A DNA stretch of 64,000 nucleotides from Molanna angustata (Eukaryota; Arthropoda; Insecta; Trichoptera; Molannidae): contig OY754969.1 in the NCBI GenBank assembly GCA_963576475.1, positions 26,426,958 to 26,490,957 of the forward strand. The letters are read 5' to 3'. Below are positions 13,431-25,699 of this stretch, piece by piece (positions within the stretch are counted from its first letter, which is position 1; the number at the start of each line of letters is the position of its first letter). The position numbers and the translations under genes were made by a program. The notes beneath the pieces were generated by a model. That model did no database searches, was not told the DNA's origin, and saw only the letters and a program-made list of their open reading frames with translations.

Positions 13431-13745
13431 AAAGGTCCGCGACCAATCTGACCAGCACCACTGGTTCTGATGGGCGCCGTCACATGTGCCACGAGCAGCT
13501 AACAGCCAGCAGCGGTCCAGTCAACATACATACCATCCCGACATCACCATCGGCATCGCGCACATTCCATACACTTATTACAGCCATTACCAGGAGTCGA
13601 CAACCGGAAACCAGAAGCACTTCACGTCTGATGACGGTTACAAAACCAACCGAGTGTCCATCTGTGGAATTTCATTTTTCATCTCCGCCAACCGACGACA
13701 AACGAATAAATACCTACCAACACTAACACGAGGGAGAAATGAACG
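13431..13745. other. GC-richer segment of unknown origin
   Basis: This stretch is clearly less AT-rich than its surroundings and is open in two plus-strand frames (13484-13726 and 13486-13803). Neither translation has a motif I recognise. It stops where the Helitron begins. It may be an exon of an unrecognised gene or a fragment of an unidentified transposon. Confidence 0.3.
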
Positions 13746-13750
13746 ATATA

Positions 13751-14212
13751 TCATTATATATATAATTCTTCTGTACGTGTGTATGTCACTGAACTCTTCC
13801 TAAACGGCTGAACCGATTTTGATGGAATTTTTTGGGTGTATTTGTGTGAGTCCCTGAATGGTTTCGATTCACAAAATGGAATTTTAAACATCAATATAGT
13901 GAAAGGAAAATAAAAAACATGATTTTTATAACTATAAATTATAATGAGTGGTGCTAATATCGAATTAGCAATGTTTATTTTTTTCCATCTGATAACACTA
14001 AGAAATCTGACCATATTTGCTGTATTGCAATTATATACGAGCCTAAACACTTTGATCAATGTAATCTCAATGTTTGTAGCGGCTCATGAAACAAGAAAAT
14101 GTAAGTTTGCTCAGAGAATAATAACATCCATATGATTCAAATATCATATGTTGCATATATTTTTTTGTTTCGCAAATAGTTCGGGCAGGACAACGTCTGT
14201 CGGGTCCGCTAG
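13751..14212 (+). mobile_element. Non-autonomous Helitron
   Basis: The left end is TC followed by an AT-rich stretch and the phrase TGAACTCTTCCTAAACGGCT, common near the 5' end of insect Helitrons. The right end has a short GACA/TGTC hairpin a few bases before CTAG followed by T. Flanking bases are A and T-rich, consistent with A/T insertion without target duplication. There is no Rep/helicase ORF, so it would depend on a partner element. Confidence 0.6.
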
Positions 14213-14504
14213 TATATAATATTCCATTACATTTAATTGATGCTGGTCGTGACTATTTTTTTATATTGTATATCACCAGTTTACTTGTCCAGTCATTGTT
14301 TGTGTACTTTAAATAAAATAAAATAATTAAAATAAAATAACATACTTAATTACCTACAATATATATTTATATTGATTGTTACATAGATAAAACACTTTTT
14401 ATATTTTTTTGTGTCTACGAACGTTTTCGTGCAACGTAAATTTTTGGGTATGATAATTCTAAAGTTGTTTTTGTATAAACAGAGTGGAAATTTTCTTGTT
14501 TTTC

Positions 14505-14680
14505 TTATTTTAATGGATCTATGATCTGTACGGAGGAGGATGTCCAACTCTCCCTCCATCTCTTTGATGGTCTTCACGGTGGTCGGCGTCCCTCTGGAAT
14601 CACGCGCAGTGCAATCTTTGGCAGCCTTTCTATTCATTCTATCTACATGATCTCTCCATTATAGTCTCCCTTTGATGCCT
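14505..14680 (-). pseudogene. LINE ORF2 C-terminal scrap
   Basis: The minus strand shows GRRPP, a stop, then RPSKRWREG, a degenerate version of the 'GRP..RW.D' tail of LINE ORF2. The same sequence recurs at 63485-63585 (shared TTTGATGGTCTTC and GGTCGGCGTCCCTCTGG). Confidence 0.5.
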
Positions 14681-14699
14681 GCTCCGTCTTACAGTATCG

Positions 14700-15400
14700 T
14701 CTACATTACAGGTTCAGTGGAAATCCATTTTAAAAATTATCATAAAATCGAATTTTTGGATATACTTTGTAATATTTTATTCGTTAATTTTTATTTAAAT
14801 ATATTAAATCCCATTTAAAATTAAAATGTAATTTAAACAGTAACTTTCATAAGTAATTTTTTGTCTAAGTTATCTTCTTGTTCTTCACCCTGGCCATATT
14901 TCTCTCTTGTGCGTCTTCTTGGCGCAACTCTCTTCTAATGGTGGAGTGCCACGTTGTCATTTGTCACTTATTTTAACTATATATTCGACTATACAAGAAG
15001 TGTAGAAATAAATCCATAAACTTAGTTTATGAAGGTGTATGAAAATTGAAAACCACAAATTTATTTTATTTTTATTTTATTTTATTTCATCTCAAAAGCT
15101 TTTTCATAAATTGCTTAAAAGAATTACACATATCAAAGCCAATTTTTTTTTTATTTGTTTATTTAACATATTATGTTCTAATACACATAAAGATATGTCT
15201 ACAGAGTTGTCTTAAAGAGATGTCTTACTGAGATGTCTCAAATTATTTAAAAAATAATGCTGAAAAAGTAAATTTAGTAGGTAGATATTCAATATACCTA
15301 CTTATAAATTTTATCAATACAGTCTAATAAATAATTAAATAATTTAATTATTTCTGTTTATAAATACTTTATAAACAGAAGTAAACAGATATACAAAAAC
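14700..15400. other. AT-rich intergenic sequence
   Basis: A short ORF at 15046-15231 is low-complexity Phe/Leu/Tyr-rich sequence from an AT-rich stretch and is unlikely to be coding. Confidence 0.4.
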
Positions 15401-15404
15401 AATA

Positions 15405-15550
15405 CCCTCTGTGCAAGTGGTGAGTGATAACAGACCAGAGAGGCAAGATTTGTGTGAGGGATAATTTTAAATAAATTTATCCTCTACTGAAAGTTGAACC
15501 CAGGACGCTGGCACAGAAGCCAAACGGCTTACCACTATGCTATGACTGTC
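15405..15550 (-). repeat. tRNA-derived SINE, family 2, copy 1
   Basis: On the minus strand GCATAGTGGTAAGCCG is an A-box-like sequence and GGGTTCAACTTTC is a decayed B box. The body matches the copy at 24262-24458. It lacks a full cloverleaf, so it is a SINE head and not a tRNA gene. Confidence 0.65.
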
Positions 15551-15559
15551 AAAAAACAT

Positions 15560-17300
15560 ATTACGCCCTGAGTTATATAAAAAACCCAACATATGTGTTG
15601 TATAATCAGTGGGTGTACAATAAACTAACAATAAAAATGTTGATAATGAATAATTTTAATATATATCATCTTTAAAAATCGTTAATGCGGACATGTAATT
15701 TTGATAGCAAGACATAAAAAGCAATAATAAATTGGATAATTTTTAATATTCATAAAAAAATAAATTCTGACGACATTTTGTATTACTCGTAAAATATTTA
15801 TATCGACGATAAAAATCACTTTTGTTATTTTACAACTTCATGAATGTGACAACCATTTAGGCATTTTTTATTCGAATAAAAGGTAATTTGGAAGAGTGTG
15901 TCATAAATTTTCCATATTTCTGAATCCTCTTAAGACTTTTATACCTCCCATAAGTATTACTGTCCAAATTTATTTTTATAACGTGACTTTAAATGTTTAA
16001 CATTTGTTTAACAAACGATTATCTTTTGTTTTGAATCTAAATTGAACGGGTGTTTAGAAAAAGGTCTTCAAAACATAATGCTATATTCACTCTCTCAATT
16101 GATGAATACATTTTATATGTGATAATAGATAATACACACATGTACCGTGTTTTTTTTTCAAACTATTATGCATACCTGTCGCTGGTTATTCACATAGGTA
16201 AGTAGGTGTTGTATTACAACATTAATTCTTGTGTTTTTACTCTCCACTACTATGGAATAGTAGAGATAGTTTCCCATTTCTTAAAAATATTTTTTACATC
16301 AATATGTCAACAGGTATCATGTGGAGAGTGCATATTGTTCTTCCGCCCCTACCACCCGTTCTGCTTATGCAAGACTCTGAAATAACATAATAAGAGTCCG
16401 GAGAACCTTGCAGACACTGTATTTTAAGTGCTAAACAGTTTCAAGAGAAAAGGAGTGCATACTATGAATTTTGTCATGATGTATGCATGGTGTGTGCATT
16501 ACGTATGGCAGATAATATATGAAATTTAGAGTCCTACTCTGTATCTCTGTTGGATTAACTTCTCATTGAAGTTATACACTGAATTTTTTTTGTTAATAGT
16601 AACAATATTTCACGTTAAAATTAACCAAACTATAGTGACTACAAAACATTTAGTTTTGTGCACACTTGGTCCTAGTCGTACTGACTTTACTAAGATGACT
16701 ATACCTACTAAGTTGACTTTACTAAGACTTTGCTAAGTTGACTTCAATTAGAAATTTTATTATTTTTTATGCAGTAGAAGTAATAAGTCTTAAAGATTTT
16801 AATCAACTTAATTTTAGCCAAATTCGCTAGATCTTATTCAGTTTTAACTGTTAATTTATTTCGGTTAATTTTTGGGCGAAGACGAATAGGTTTTATTTTT
16901 TTACTGAAGATAGCCGAAACAGAATGATCAGTCGGACTTGTCAATCGAAAGGAAAGTTTACTCTTTTTTTCGATTTTGAACGATGGTGCAGAACTTACAT
17001 TTTTTGTCATATTGATGATTCAAACACATACCATCATGCCATCTCCCTCACAGGAAAAGCGGAGATATTTCAAGCGCCATTCTTTTAGAGCATTTTAATT
17101 TTTTGGTCTCATTACAAAGTCGTCACTATTATTGCGTTGGGTCTGGCAAGCTCAGTTTTTTTCAAAGATGTATTAGAATCAGTATTCACTGTCAAAAGTT
17201 TAATAGTTGGTCTTTTTTTTTAATATATCAACTGGCAAACCAACTCGTTGAAACACTCCTGAGAAAAAAAGTTGTCAAGACTTGATGTAATTCATTCATT
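15560..17300. other. Intergenic sequence with weak repeat traces
   Basis: No gene is seen. ACATACCATCATGCCATCTC near 17027 resembles a widespread LINE 3' end also seen at 24050 and 60180. The region around 16640-16755 has a loose repeat of TTTACTAAG and GTTGACTT. Confidence 0.35.
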
Positions 17301-17303
17301 TCC

Positions 17304-17560
17304 GTGTCCAAGGTCATCCGCCTACACTGTGTCCCTCCAGTAATTTGCAGCCATAATTCCATTTTCATTGGCCTGCCACAAATCCTCTTCAGAGCACCCT
17401 CCCTCCATAAGCGGGCAGCTCAGCAGGTGCGACATACTCTGCGTCTCTCCACACTCACATGCCGTGTCCTGGTCCGCCTCCAGCATTCCCCATCTATCCA
17501 GGTTCACCTTGCACCTTCCTACACCCGTCCTCAGCCTGTTTGTTTTACTTGATGTAATGA
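17304..17560 (-). pseudogene. LINE ORF2 terminal domain fragment
   Basis: The minus strand encodes LRTGVGRCKVNLDRWGML, then CECGE, then MSHLLSCPLMEGGCSEEDLW and ANYW. This is the C-terminal end of a LINE ORF2, with the Cys-x-Cys...His...Cys cluster that follows the RNase H-like region. It is open for about 80 codons but truncated at both ends, so it is a fragment. GC content is higher than its flanks. Confidence 0.7.
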
Positions 17561-18012
17561 TTTTTTTATTAATAACGGACATATAATTTAATTATTATTT
17601 CATGCACATTTATATTATCTTCCAAGATTGAAAAAATATGAGATGTATTTGAGGCGTGTCATGATATTTTTGGGTTAATTACAATGTTAAAAAAATACCT
17701 TTATTCGCCTCTGCTATAACATAACTTAATTGTCTCGTTCCAAGTCAAGGTAAGTTAATCAATCAAATTTATTCAATGGCGTTAGGTGTTATTCAGTGAA
17801 CGACTTTTTTCAGAATGGCATCCAACAAAATAATCATTTAATTTATGTAGAGGTACACTTGGAAAAATACAGTTGCTACATTCACAAATGTATAATTATG
17901 ATTTAAATAAATGTTGATTTATATAATAGCGAAGTTGAATGATTCATAATCACTTTTTCTTTTTCTTCGAGTGCTCGAATCTTCTGTGGAGGTTGGGCTA
18001 CCCTAAACAGCG

Positions 18013-18279
18013 ATGGAGTGCTTTTTCTCAGGTTATGGATCACTCAAAATAATCCTTGTTGCTCTACCCATTGCAGAAGTTCTTTTCTCATTTTATGCAA
18101 CAGGATTCTATTTCACTTTATATGTAGACCATTTAATAATTATAAATAATAAGGGATTTTATAGTAGCCTCATTATTTTATTTTCAATACCAAGTTCATT
18201 ATATACGCTGGCGCTGTTATGTGCTGCTCTACGAAACAAAGCCGTTTTCAGTAATTTAGTGAAAGTGCTCATACTTTAA
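18013..18279 (+). CDS. Possible membrane-protein exon, 88 aa ORF
   Basis: The ORF starts at an ATG and has about three hydrophobic stretches (roughly residues 10-32, 42-62 and 60-75) with charged loops. It ends shortly after ALRNKAVFSNL. A GT follows that point, so the ORF could be one exon of a multi-span membrane protein. I do not recognise a family and see no partner exons nearby. It could also be a chance AT-rich ORF. Confidence 0.25.
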   Translation: MECFFSGYGSLKIILVALPIAEVLFSFYATGFYFTLYVDHLIIINNKGFYSSLIILFSIPSSLYTLALLCAALRNKAVFSNLVKVLIL

Positions 18280-18289
18280 ACTATACCTT

Positions 18290-20280
18290 CATGCTTTAAA
18301 CACTTCAGACAACTCGAAGCGTGCGTGCATTCGTGAGTGTGCTTAACTGCTTATATTTAATAATAATAATAATAAACTATTAGATTTTGAAGGATATCTG
18401 AATAGTGCTTCTAATTTTTTTTAACTGTCAAATATTTTAATGTGACCCCAAACTCAAGAATCTTAATATTTGAAATTATTATTTTCAAATTAATAAAAAG
18501 GCACATCGCTTTAATAAAATGGTATTGAAAAATTAGCAAGTTTTCATAATAAAATATTTAAATCAAAAATAATTTAACAAACTCATTTCATGAAAATACT
18601 GAATATTTTCCATACAGAATTTAAAACTTTATAGAGTGACTTGGTAGTGAGGAGCTTAGCGTTGGCCACAACCCACTCGTTTTTTAATGTGGTATAAAAA
18701 CATCCCAATGAAAGTATCTAGGGTACCAATAATTTGGGACAGTTTTAGCTGCGCCATTTTTCAAAGAGTTTTACATCATCTGTTGTATATCAAGAATATT
18801 TTTTGTAAAATACATGTATATGATAATAAAATATACCTCCCGCATGTTTTTTATGTCATAAAAAATGGTAGAACGTAGGCTTAAGTTAATAATATGTAAT
18901 TTATATGGACAGATATTTACTTTTTAAATTAATCTCTGTCAATAAAATATTTTAATTATTATCATTACCTATTCGCAAATAAAAATCTTGGTAGTAAACA
19001 CATTTGTTCGTGAAAATAACTTTCGGATTAAATTATATTATTCAATAAGGCAATCGTATTTTTTTATTTGTTAGCTCAAACATTAATGAAACGAATTGTT
19101 TTTATTCTTTGATTTCAAAATTTGAATAGGAAACTATTTTGTCATAAATGAATTCGCAATACAACAAATGACTATATTTTTAAATAATATAAATGCTATT
19201 AAATTCCACTTTCCACGATGACGTTGAATTAACTTTATTAAGATTCGTTATCATTTTATTTTTAAGTAATTGAACGTTAGATTCGAATAATACTTATTAG
19301 GTAATGATAACACAAATACGATGCTCAAAATATAAACACTATATTTACATATACATTATTTATCTTTTTTAAAACAGAAAGACTGTTTCGCTTGATAAAA
19401 AACAAATAAAATCCTAAAACTGGGGTTTAAATAAATTTAAAAATAACAAGCCAAGCTTTCAGAGGTAGGTGATATTGTAAACTATACAATGTATAAATTT
19501 TGTATGTTCGTATATTTTGTTAGGATATGAATAAAGAAAAAAAAATAATGTATGTATTTGTTTTATTTTTTAAAATAAACAAGTTTTATATTATAAATTT
19601 ATTTAGTGATATTACGTACATAGATATTTTTTATTTTTTTTATTTATTTTTACAAAAAACATATTTTACACAAAAAATTACATAACAAAAAAGAAATAAA
19701 AACACTTTATATTGTGACTTCCTTCAAAAAGAGATAAACTCGTGTTTTGAAGGGAGTTGCAACTATTCACATAATATAGAACAAAAAACAAAGTAACAAA
19801 ATACTCATTAGGTAACAAAAAACATTCTTAAAAATAGGCATATATAATGTAGTAAAAAAAACAACATTTATATATCAATTATGACTAATTAAATATATAT
19901 TGTCATGTAAATAATATAGAAAGATTTGGCAATGCATTTTCTCACTTTCAAGTATTCATTGTCATGGGAATGGGGTCGACATTTGATTAAAAGAAATTCG
20001 GAAACAATAATAGATCTTTTCTTAGTAGATTCAACTGATAACCATTTATTACTTGTACCAAACATTATTTTCGTTGGTGAAATCATAACTTTCAGTGTTA
20101 TTTATTATAGGTACCTAAAACGAATTAGTCGTAACCAATGCTGTACTGTTTGAAAATCAGGTACATTAATTACAAAATATATTAAGAGGAAGGTACATAC
20201 ATAGATTGAAATATCATTTCATTTTATACAGTATGTATAATTTTGGGACATTTGGCACTGACTGAGACCAGGACATGAGA
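18290..20280. other. AT-rich intergenic sequence
   Basis: Nothing protein-like is seen. Opposite-strand ORFs at 19889-20153 overlap each other and neither has a recognisable motif. Confidence 0.4.
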
Positions 20281-20284
20281 AATT

Positions 20285-20375
20285 GGCTGAATATGGCTAA
20301 CATTCTTTCTTTGACTGGTTACACTTTGTGAACACTTTATGCGCTTGCATAACGTTTCACAATTAATGAGTTTTT
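20285..20375. repeat. Fragment of MITE family 1
   Basis: Shares ACTTTATGCGCTTGCATAAC and the following CGTTTCACAATTAATG with the copies at 2641 and 7851. The terminal repeats are missing. Confidence 0.45.
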
Positions 20376-21364
20376 CATATCTGCTTTTCTAATAATTGTA
20401 AGGATCTTCCCCTATTTCTGTTATTTTTATTTAATTTCATATTTATATCATAATGCAACTAAGGTTTCATAAGTACTAGAATAATTAATAATCATAATGT
20501 TTTTTTCATCAGATATATAGTTGTATAATATGTTATAGCGGCATTTAGGTAAAAGAATTTTTAATAGAATAAAGTGGCGACCAAGTGGGCACGCACCCAA
20601 GTGTTCTAGATCGAGACAAAGCGCAGCGGACAGACACTTGATGCAGGATTCTATATTATAATATTTTACATTTATTATATCAAATGAATTTTCTGTGTTA
20701 TAAATTTATATGATTACTGGTTTTTGATATTTATGATGTATTTGTAGTGATATATATAAACTTTTTTTTACTTTTACGCTATGTAACAATGGAGAGTTAA
20801 GGTTAAAAAAAGGCAAATTTTGAACTAATATCACAAATTACACAATACCTACTCTGGGGTTTGTCAAATCGTAAATAATGAGTTTGATCGACTTCATGTT
20901 ATAATAACATTAAATTCATTAATTCATTAGTTTTCTTAAAACATCCTTTCTAATTCCAACTAATTCACTTATGATTTCACACGAATTAAAAATTATAAAA
21001 AATTATATAAATTTCAATAAGCAATAGTACATGTCATATTATTCGATTATTATTTATTTGTTTTGTGTCTTTGTCTTTGAGAGCCCATGGATGATTTATA
21101 ATTTAGTGGAAAAATAGATTGATATTAGACCTTATTAGTAGGTTAGTACTATTTAGATGGGAATGGGTTTATTGGAAAAGTTTTTGAAAGACAAAAAATA
21201 TCTTTTTTACTTTCAAAAATTCGTCGCGCATAGGTGTCCATGGAAAATGATTTAATTTTTATGAATTTTATTTTGTATAGCTTCTCGGGCTATTTTCACC
21301 GTAACTCAATTTTTTTCCATATCGTTTATATATGAGGAAATTCCTTACGTAAGTTTTGAAAGAT

Positions 21365-21455
21365 TCTGCATATATTTTATTTATTTTATTTAATTGCGGC
21401 GCTGGCCGATTTACTAATGATATTAATCACAATTAAGCACTACAAATAATAACAC
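21365..21455 (-). repeat. LINE 3' tail
   Basis: On the minus strand AAATCGGCCAGCGCCGCAAT is followed by TAAA-type repeats, like a 5'-truncated LINE insertion tail. It lies immediately downstream of the R4/Dong-like relic. Confidence 0.4.
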
Positions 21456-21459
21456 TCAA

Positions 21460-23440
21460 TTATTATTATTACCATCATACACTTCCTCAAAAGAATTAGC
21501 AGATCAATGCGTAAATTGTAATTTATTTAAAAGAGCAAAATAAAATGCAACAAACGCATCATCAAGCTTTCAATTGGGAATAGTTCACCCATCCAGATAC
21601 TAAACATATCAAAGGATTAGGCTCTGAGGAGGTCTCTATACTACCTAACAACCCTACTGATTCCCGAATATTAACGTTTAAAAAATCTTTAACAATTCTA
21701 CATGTATTCATTATTACCGTTTTTTGAATTTTTATTATTAAGTTTTTCGATAAATCTATAATTTCTAAATAACGGATTAACGATTTTGGAATAATGCCAG
21801 TGGCTGAAATAATGAACGGTAATATTATTATTTTACGAGAATGCCAAAGTCTTTTAATCTCGTTACCTAAAGATGTGTATTTTCTAATTTTTTCATCAAA
21901 AGTTTTTATAATATTACTAGAATTTGGAATAGCCACGTCGCAAATATATGTTATTTTTTTAATTTTATCATGTATTATTAAATCGGGTCTGTTATGTTGA
22001 ATTGACCGGTCAGTTAATATTGTTTTATCGTAATAAAGCGAAATATTATTATTTTCTAAAAATGAAATCGGATCATATTCAAAATATGGTTTTATGTTTA
22101 TCGCGTCAATTAATTTATATTTAATAGCTAAATTTTGGTGTATTATTTTTGCTACTTGGTTATGTCTAAATGTATATTCTGATTGCGCGAGAAAAGAACA
22201 GCCCGATATTATATGCTCGATTGTTTCCGGAAAAGCCAAATATTTCCTACAACTATCATCTACTACATTTATGTCTTTTATTATATATTTTTGATAATTT
22301 TTAGTTTTTATTACTCTATCCTGAATCGCTATTATAAAACCTTCTAAATCCGCGTCCAAATCACCAATACTCAACCATTTGTTTGACCAAATTTTGTCAA
22401 CATAAGATTGGTTGAGAAATTTTGGATGTACAGAATAAATTATTTTATTTAGCCACGAATTTAGAAGGTCGTCATTTATATTTATAATATTGTTATTGGC
22501 ATTCTTGTAATTTAAATTTAATGTTGTTCAATTTTTGTCCGCCTCACAGATAACTTTATGCATTAAAGAACTCTCAAATTTTTTGTGAAAGAAAGATTTT
22601 AGCGATTCGATTTGATTATTATGTAACGATGTTATTTTTATTATACCCCTACCTCCTAAATTCCTAGGCAAATTGATTCGTTCAATCGCGGAATTAGGAT
22701 GATGACAACGAAATTTAGTAAAACGCGTTCTAATTGTTCTTTCTAAACTATCTAAATCTGTTTTTGACCATTTAATAATTCCAAAAGAATATGTCAATAT
22801 CGGTATTGCCCAAGTATTAATAGCTTTAGTTAAGTTTTTAGCTGACAGATTGCATTTTAATATTTTCGTTATCCTATCTTTAAATTTTATATTAATATCA
22901 AATTTTATTTTAGTGTGGTCTAATTTGTTAGACTGCGGATAACCTAGATATTTATAAACCTCCAACCCTTTCAAACTATCTATTTGAAAAATTCTCTGTA
23001 TATTTTACCCTTTTCAACATGTAACGTTTTACATTTATCTAAACCGAAAGACATTCTAATATCATCTGAAAATGCTTTTATTATCCTATTCATTTTTTCT
23101 AATTCTGAATCAGATTTAGCATATACTTTTATATCATCCATATATATTAAGTGCGAAATTTTAATATTAGGCCGTGGATGACCGTTAATTTTTATTCCAT
23201 ACTTAGATTCATTTAACATTTTAGAAAGCGGATTAAGAGCTAAACAAAACTAAAGTGGACTCAATGAATCTCCCTTAAAAATTCCGCGTTTAATTTTAAT
23301 TCCTGGAATAGATATTTTATTAGAATTTGAATTTATTTTTAAATCTGTATTCCAGCCTAACATAATACATTTTAAAAAGTTTATTAAAATTGGGCTAATT
23401 TTGTTTATTTCTAATATTTTTATTTTTATTTATTTCTAAT
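21460..23440 (-). pseudogene. R4/Dong-like LINE ORF, truncated and broken
   Basis: Reading the minus strand from 23.4 kb downward, the order is GIFKGDSLSPL then a stop where Trp is expected, the reverse transcriptase motif YMDD (23125-23145), GLDKC, KYLGYPQS, and a zinc-knuckle-like region in which the second Cys is Tyr (CRKY...EHIISGC). A restriction-like endonuclease signature follows (RPDLIIHDK...DVAIP). This order (reverse transcriptase, Cys/His knuckle, PD-(D/E)xK nuclease) is that of the R2/R4 group, and the YMDD/GLDKC wording is closest to R4/Dong. At least one frameshift (near 22990) and two stops break it, and the 5' end is missing. On the element's 3' side the sequence runs into a short (TAA)n at about 21460-21472, which fits the known TAA target of Dong. 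Confidence 0.75.
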
Positions 23441-23449
23441 ATTTTTATT

Positions 23450-23880
23450 TATTATGATTTGTTTTTTGTATTATAATTGTATTTATTTCATCTCGCTTAC
23501 TTTATTGTTTAATTAATTTGTTGTTATTTCCTCTATCAATTTAGTTATGTTTATTTTATTTGTTAATCCTTTTTGTGCCAAGCATTAAATATTTAATATT
23601 TCACGTGTAAATTCGTAATTTATGTATTTTATTTTATTTAGAGGACAGCATACAGCACATAATAAATTATATAAAATAAAGATGATTTGATTAATAATCA
23701 AGCCGATTACAGGTTGTCGCTGAAGTTATTGTAGTATACTAAGATACAATAGGAATGGTTACATAATGATAATTGAAATACATTTATATTTAAAGGATTA
23801 TTATGTGCAGAATATTATGTAATATATTCTGTGACTTTTCCAACAAATAAAAATAAAATAAAATAACATCCAGACTAAAA
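23450..23880. other. AT-rich intergenic sequence
   Basis: Low-complexity sequence with a TAAA-rich tail at 23848-23865 next to the SINE. No gene is seen. Confidence 0.4.
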
Positions 23881-23978
23881 ACACAGTTAATATATGTGTT
23901 GTCTCCACCGGGAATCGAATCCGGAACCTTTCGCTCGGGAGTGAGATATCTAGGCAACTGAGCTACGAAGGTAAATAT
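23880..23978 (-). repeat. tRNA-derived SINE, family 1, copy 1
   Basis: On the minus strand the head has a good A box (TAGCTCAGTTGCCTAG) and B box (GGATTCGATTCC). The body (TGGAGACAACAC, CTGGAT) is shared with copies at 29590, 38405 and 63710. The acceptor stem does not pair, so it is not a functional tRNA. Confidence 0.7.
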
Positions 23979-24044
23979 TTTTTGCTTTTAAAATATCAGT
24001 ATACCTATGTGTACTTCATACATAAAGCAGAAATTAACGTTTCA

Positions 24045-24235
24045 TACATATACCATCACGCCATGTCCCTTACGGGGTAGGTAGAGAGTATCAAACGTCA
24101 CATTTTTCTATCTTGGCACTCATCCACCCCCTCATTCGCGACGTTCATGCTTCGCGTCATGTCTATCTATTTGCCAAGCTTCGAACATTTCCTTCTTTCA
24201 GGATATCGTTCACATAATTGACGTAGGTACATGCT
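24045..24235 (-). repeat. LINE/retroposon 3'-end fragment
   Basis: ACCATCACGCCATGTCCC is the reverse complement of a common tail phrase, seen intact at 60180-60205 where it runs into (GAAT)n. It therefore probably marks a minus-oriented insertion. Confidence 0.4.
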
Positions 24236-24261
24236 GTTAATAATAATAATAATAAACACTT

Positions 24262-24458
24262 CCTTGCACCATGCGCAAGTGGCGAGTTTATTGCCGTATG
24301 GCAATTTCTTCCAACTAACCAGTGTTTCCAGCCCAGAGAAGCAATATTTGCGTGAGAAATGAATTTAAATATATTTCTCCTCTACTGGGAATCGAACCCA
24401 GGACGCCCGCACAGAAACCGAACGGCTTACCAACAGTGCCACGGCGGTCGGCTGTTCA
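24262..24458 (-). repeat. tRNA-derived SINE, family 2, copy 2
   Basis: The minus-strand head has GTGGCACTGTTGGTAAGCC as A-box region and GGGTTCGATTCCC as a perfect B box. The body (GAGAAATATATTTAAATTC) and a tail with TTGCCATACGGCAATAAAC resemble the 3' ends of LINE tails at 30460 and 60385. That suggests the SINE borrows that LINE's machinery. Confidence 0.7.
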
Positions 24459-24559
24459 TGTCGTTCACATGATTGACGTACATGGTATCGTGCAGAGATT
24501 CATCCATTCACAAAAAAAATCAGAACTCGTGTTAGTAAATCATTTTTTGTATTTGTCCA

Positions 24560-25135
24560 AACAATGAGAATAAAGTATTGGCCTCGATCAACTCACATCA
24601 AAATAAAAAATGCATCTTATCAGATGTATATAATAATATGTAAATCTTGATAAATAATAATCTCGGTAATATAAATTCTATCTCAGAGTTGGATGACACA
24701 TTTCACGAAACTGGTTTTCTATTTCTCGTTCACGCTGTGGATTGTACATATAGAATGTATAGACGAACATTAAACATATTATGAGGAGAAAAAAATGACG
24801 CGGCACGTGTTTAACTGCCACATCATTCATCCGTCGTGTTTTCTTCGAATTTAACAATTTATTTTTCGGGATAGTAGCTATTTTACGTCAACTAGTGTAA
24901 AATTTAAAATAAATTGCATCATATTATGGCCTAAATGCACTATGGTATTTTTATGTGTATGTATTTTCACATTTCAGTGTAGTTTTTTATACATTTTAGC
25001 TGATAAAAAAATGTTTGTTTGGTGATTGAAATAGTTTGGTATTTTCATTAAAACGTTGCTTTAGACACGGTAATTCAAAATATTTCTTTTGAGTTTCCTT
25101 ATGCATACAATCGTGGCTATGTAGGGGTACAGTTA
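24560..25135. other. AT-rich intergenic sequence
   Basis: No gene or clear repeat is seen. Confidence 0.4.
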
Positions 25136-25139
25136 TTTG

Positions 25140-25690
25140 GATTTGGGTTCATTATACTATTTCGAAGAGCGCCTCTATACGTAGCGTTGGGGATGGTTTG
25201 CAATCTGCTAAGGAAAATATGATTTCGGATTTTAAAAAGACCCGGGTTGTAAGAAGATGGAAACACAGAATTCTGAAGATCGTTTCACAGCCGGGCTGAT
25301 GTAAAAAGTGTTCGAAAAGCGACTGGTTCGTGTATGTTGAAGGTTTACTGTGAAAAGGTTTTGAGATTGAGTATAAATCTATTGTGAATGGGTGAAAGAT
25401 TGACCAGAGACGCAAGTTCTTCTGAGCATCTCCCGTAAATGTATCTATGGAATAAACTAAGAAGACCGACCTTGCCTCTGTGCTTTATTGATTGCAATCC
25501 ATCAGATTGGTTTTCATTGAAGGACGCCACTCCAGAGGTGACTACCATATTCGATAATTGAGAGTATTTGCGCTTTGTTGAGAATAACAGTTTGTATGCA
25601 AAAGCAAGTCAATAATATGTAGGAGGAATAGGATCGGACATAGAATGGACCCTTGACGGCCTCCTGTATTGATGTTCCTACATTTATTTA
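25140..25690 (-). pseudogene. LINE ORF2 C-terminal region, frameshifted
   Basis: The minus strand reads QSIKHRGKVGLLSLFHRYIY and GRCSEELASLV, then in a shifted frame SVFPSSYNPGLFK. The pattern 'L.HRR.V..L..FYRY..G.CS.EL..L' is the usual ORF2 thumb/C-terminal region of jockey-like and related LINEs. Its end matches the scrap at 12640-12755. There is no catalytic motif, so it is a dead 3' portion. Confidence 0.65.
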
Positions 25691-25699
25691 TATCTTACC

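Noticed and set aside
21794..22294. Plus-strand ORFs opposite the R4/Dong-like relic
   Set aside because: They are antisense shadows of the minus-strand retrotransposon frame.
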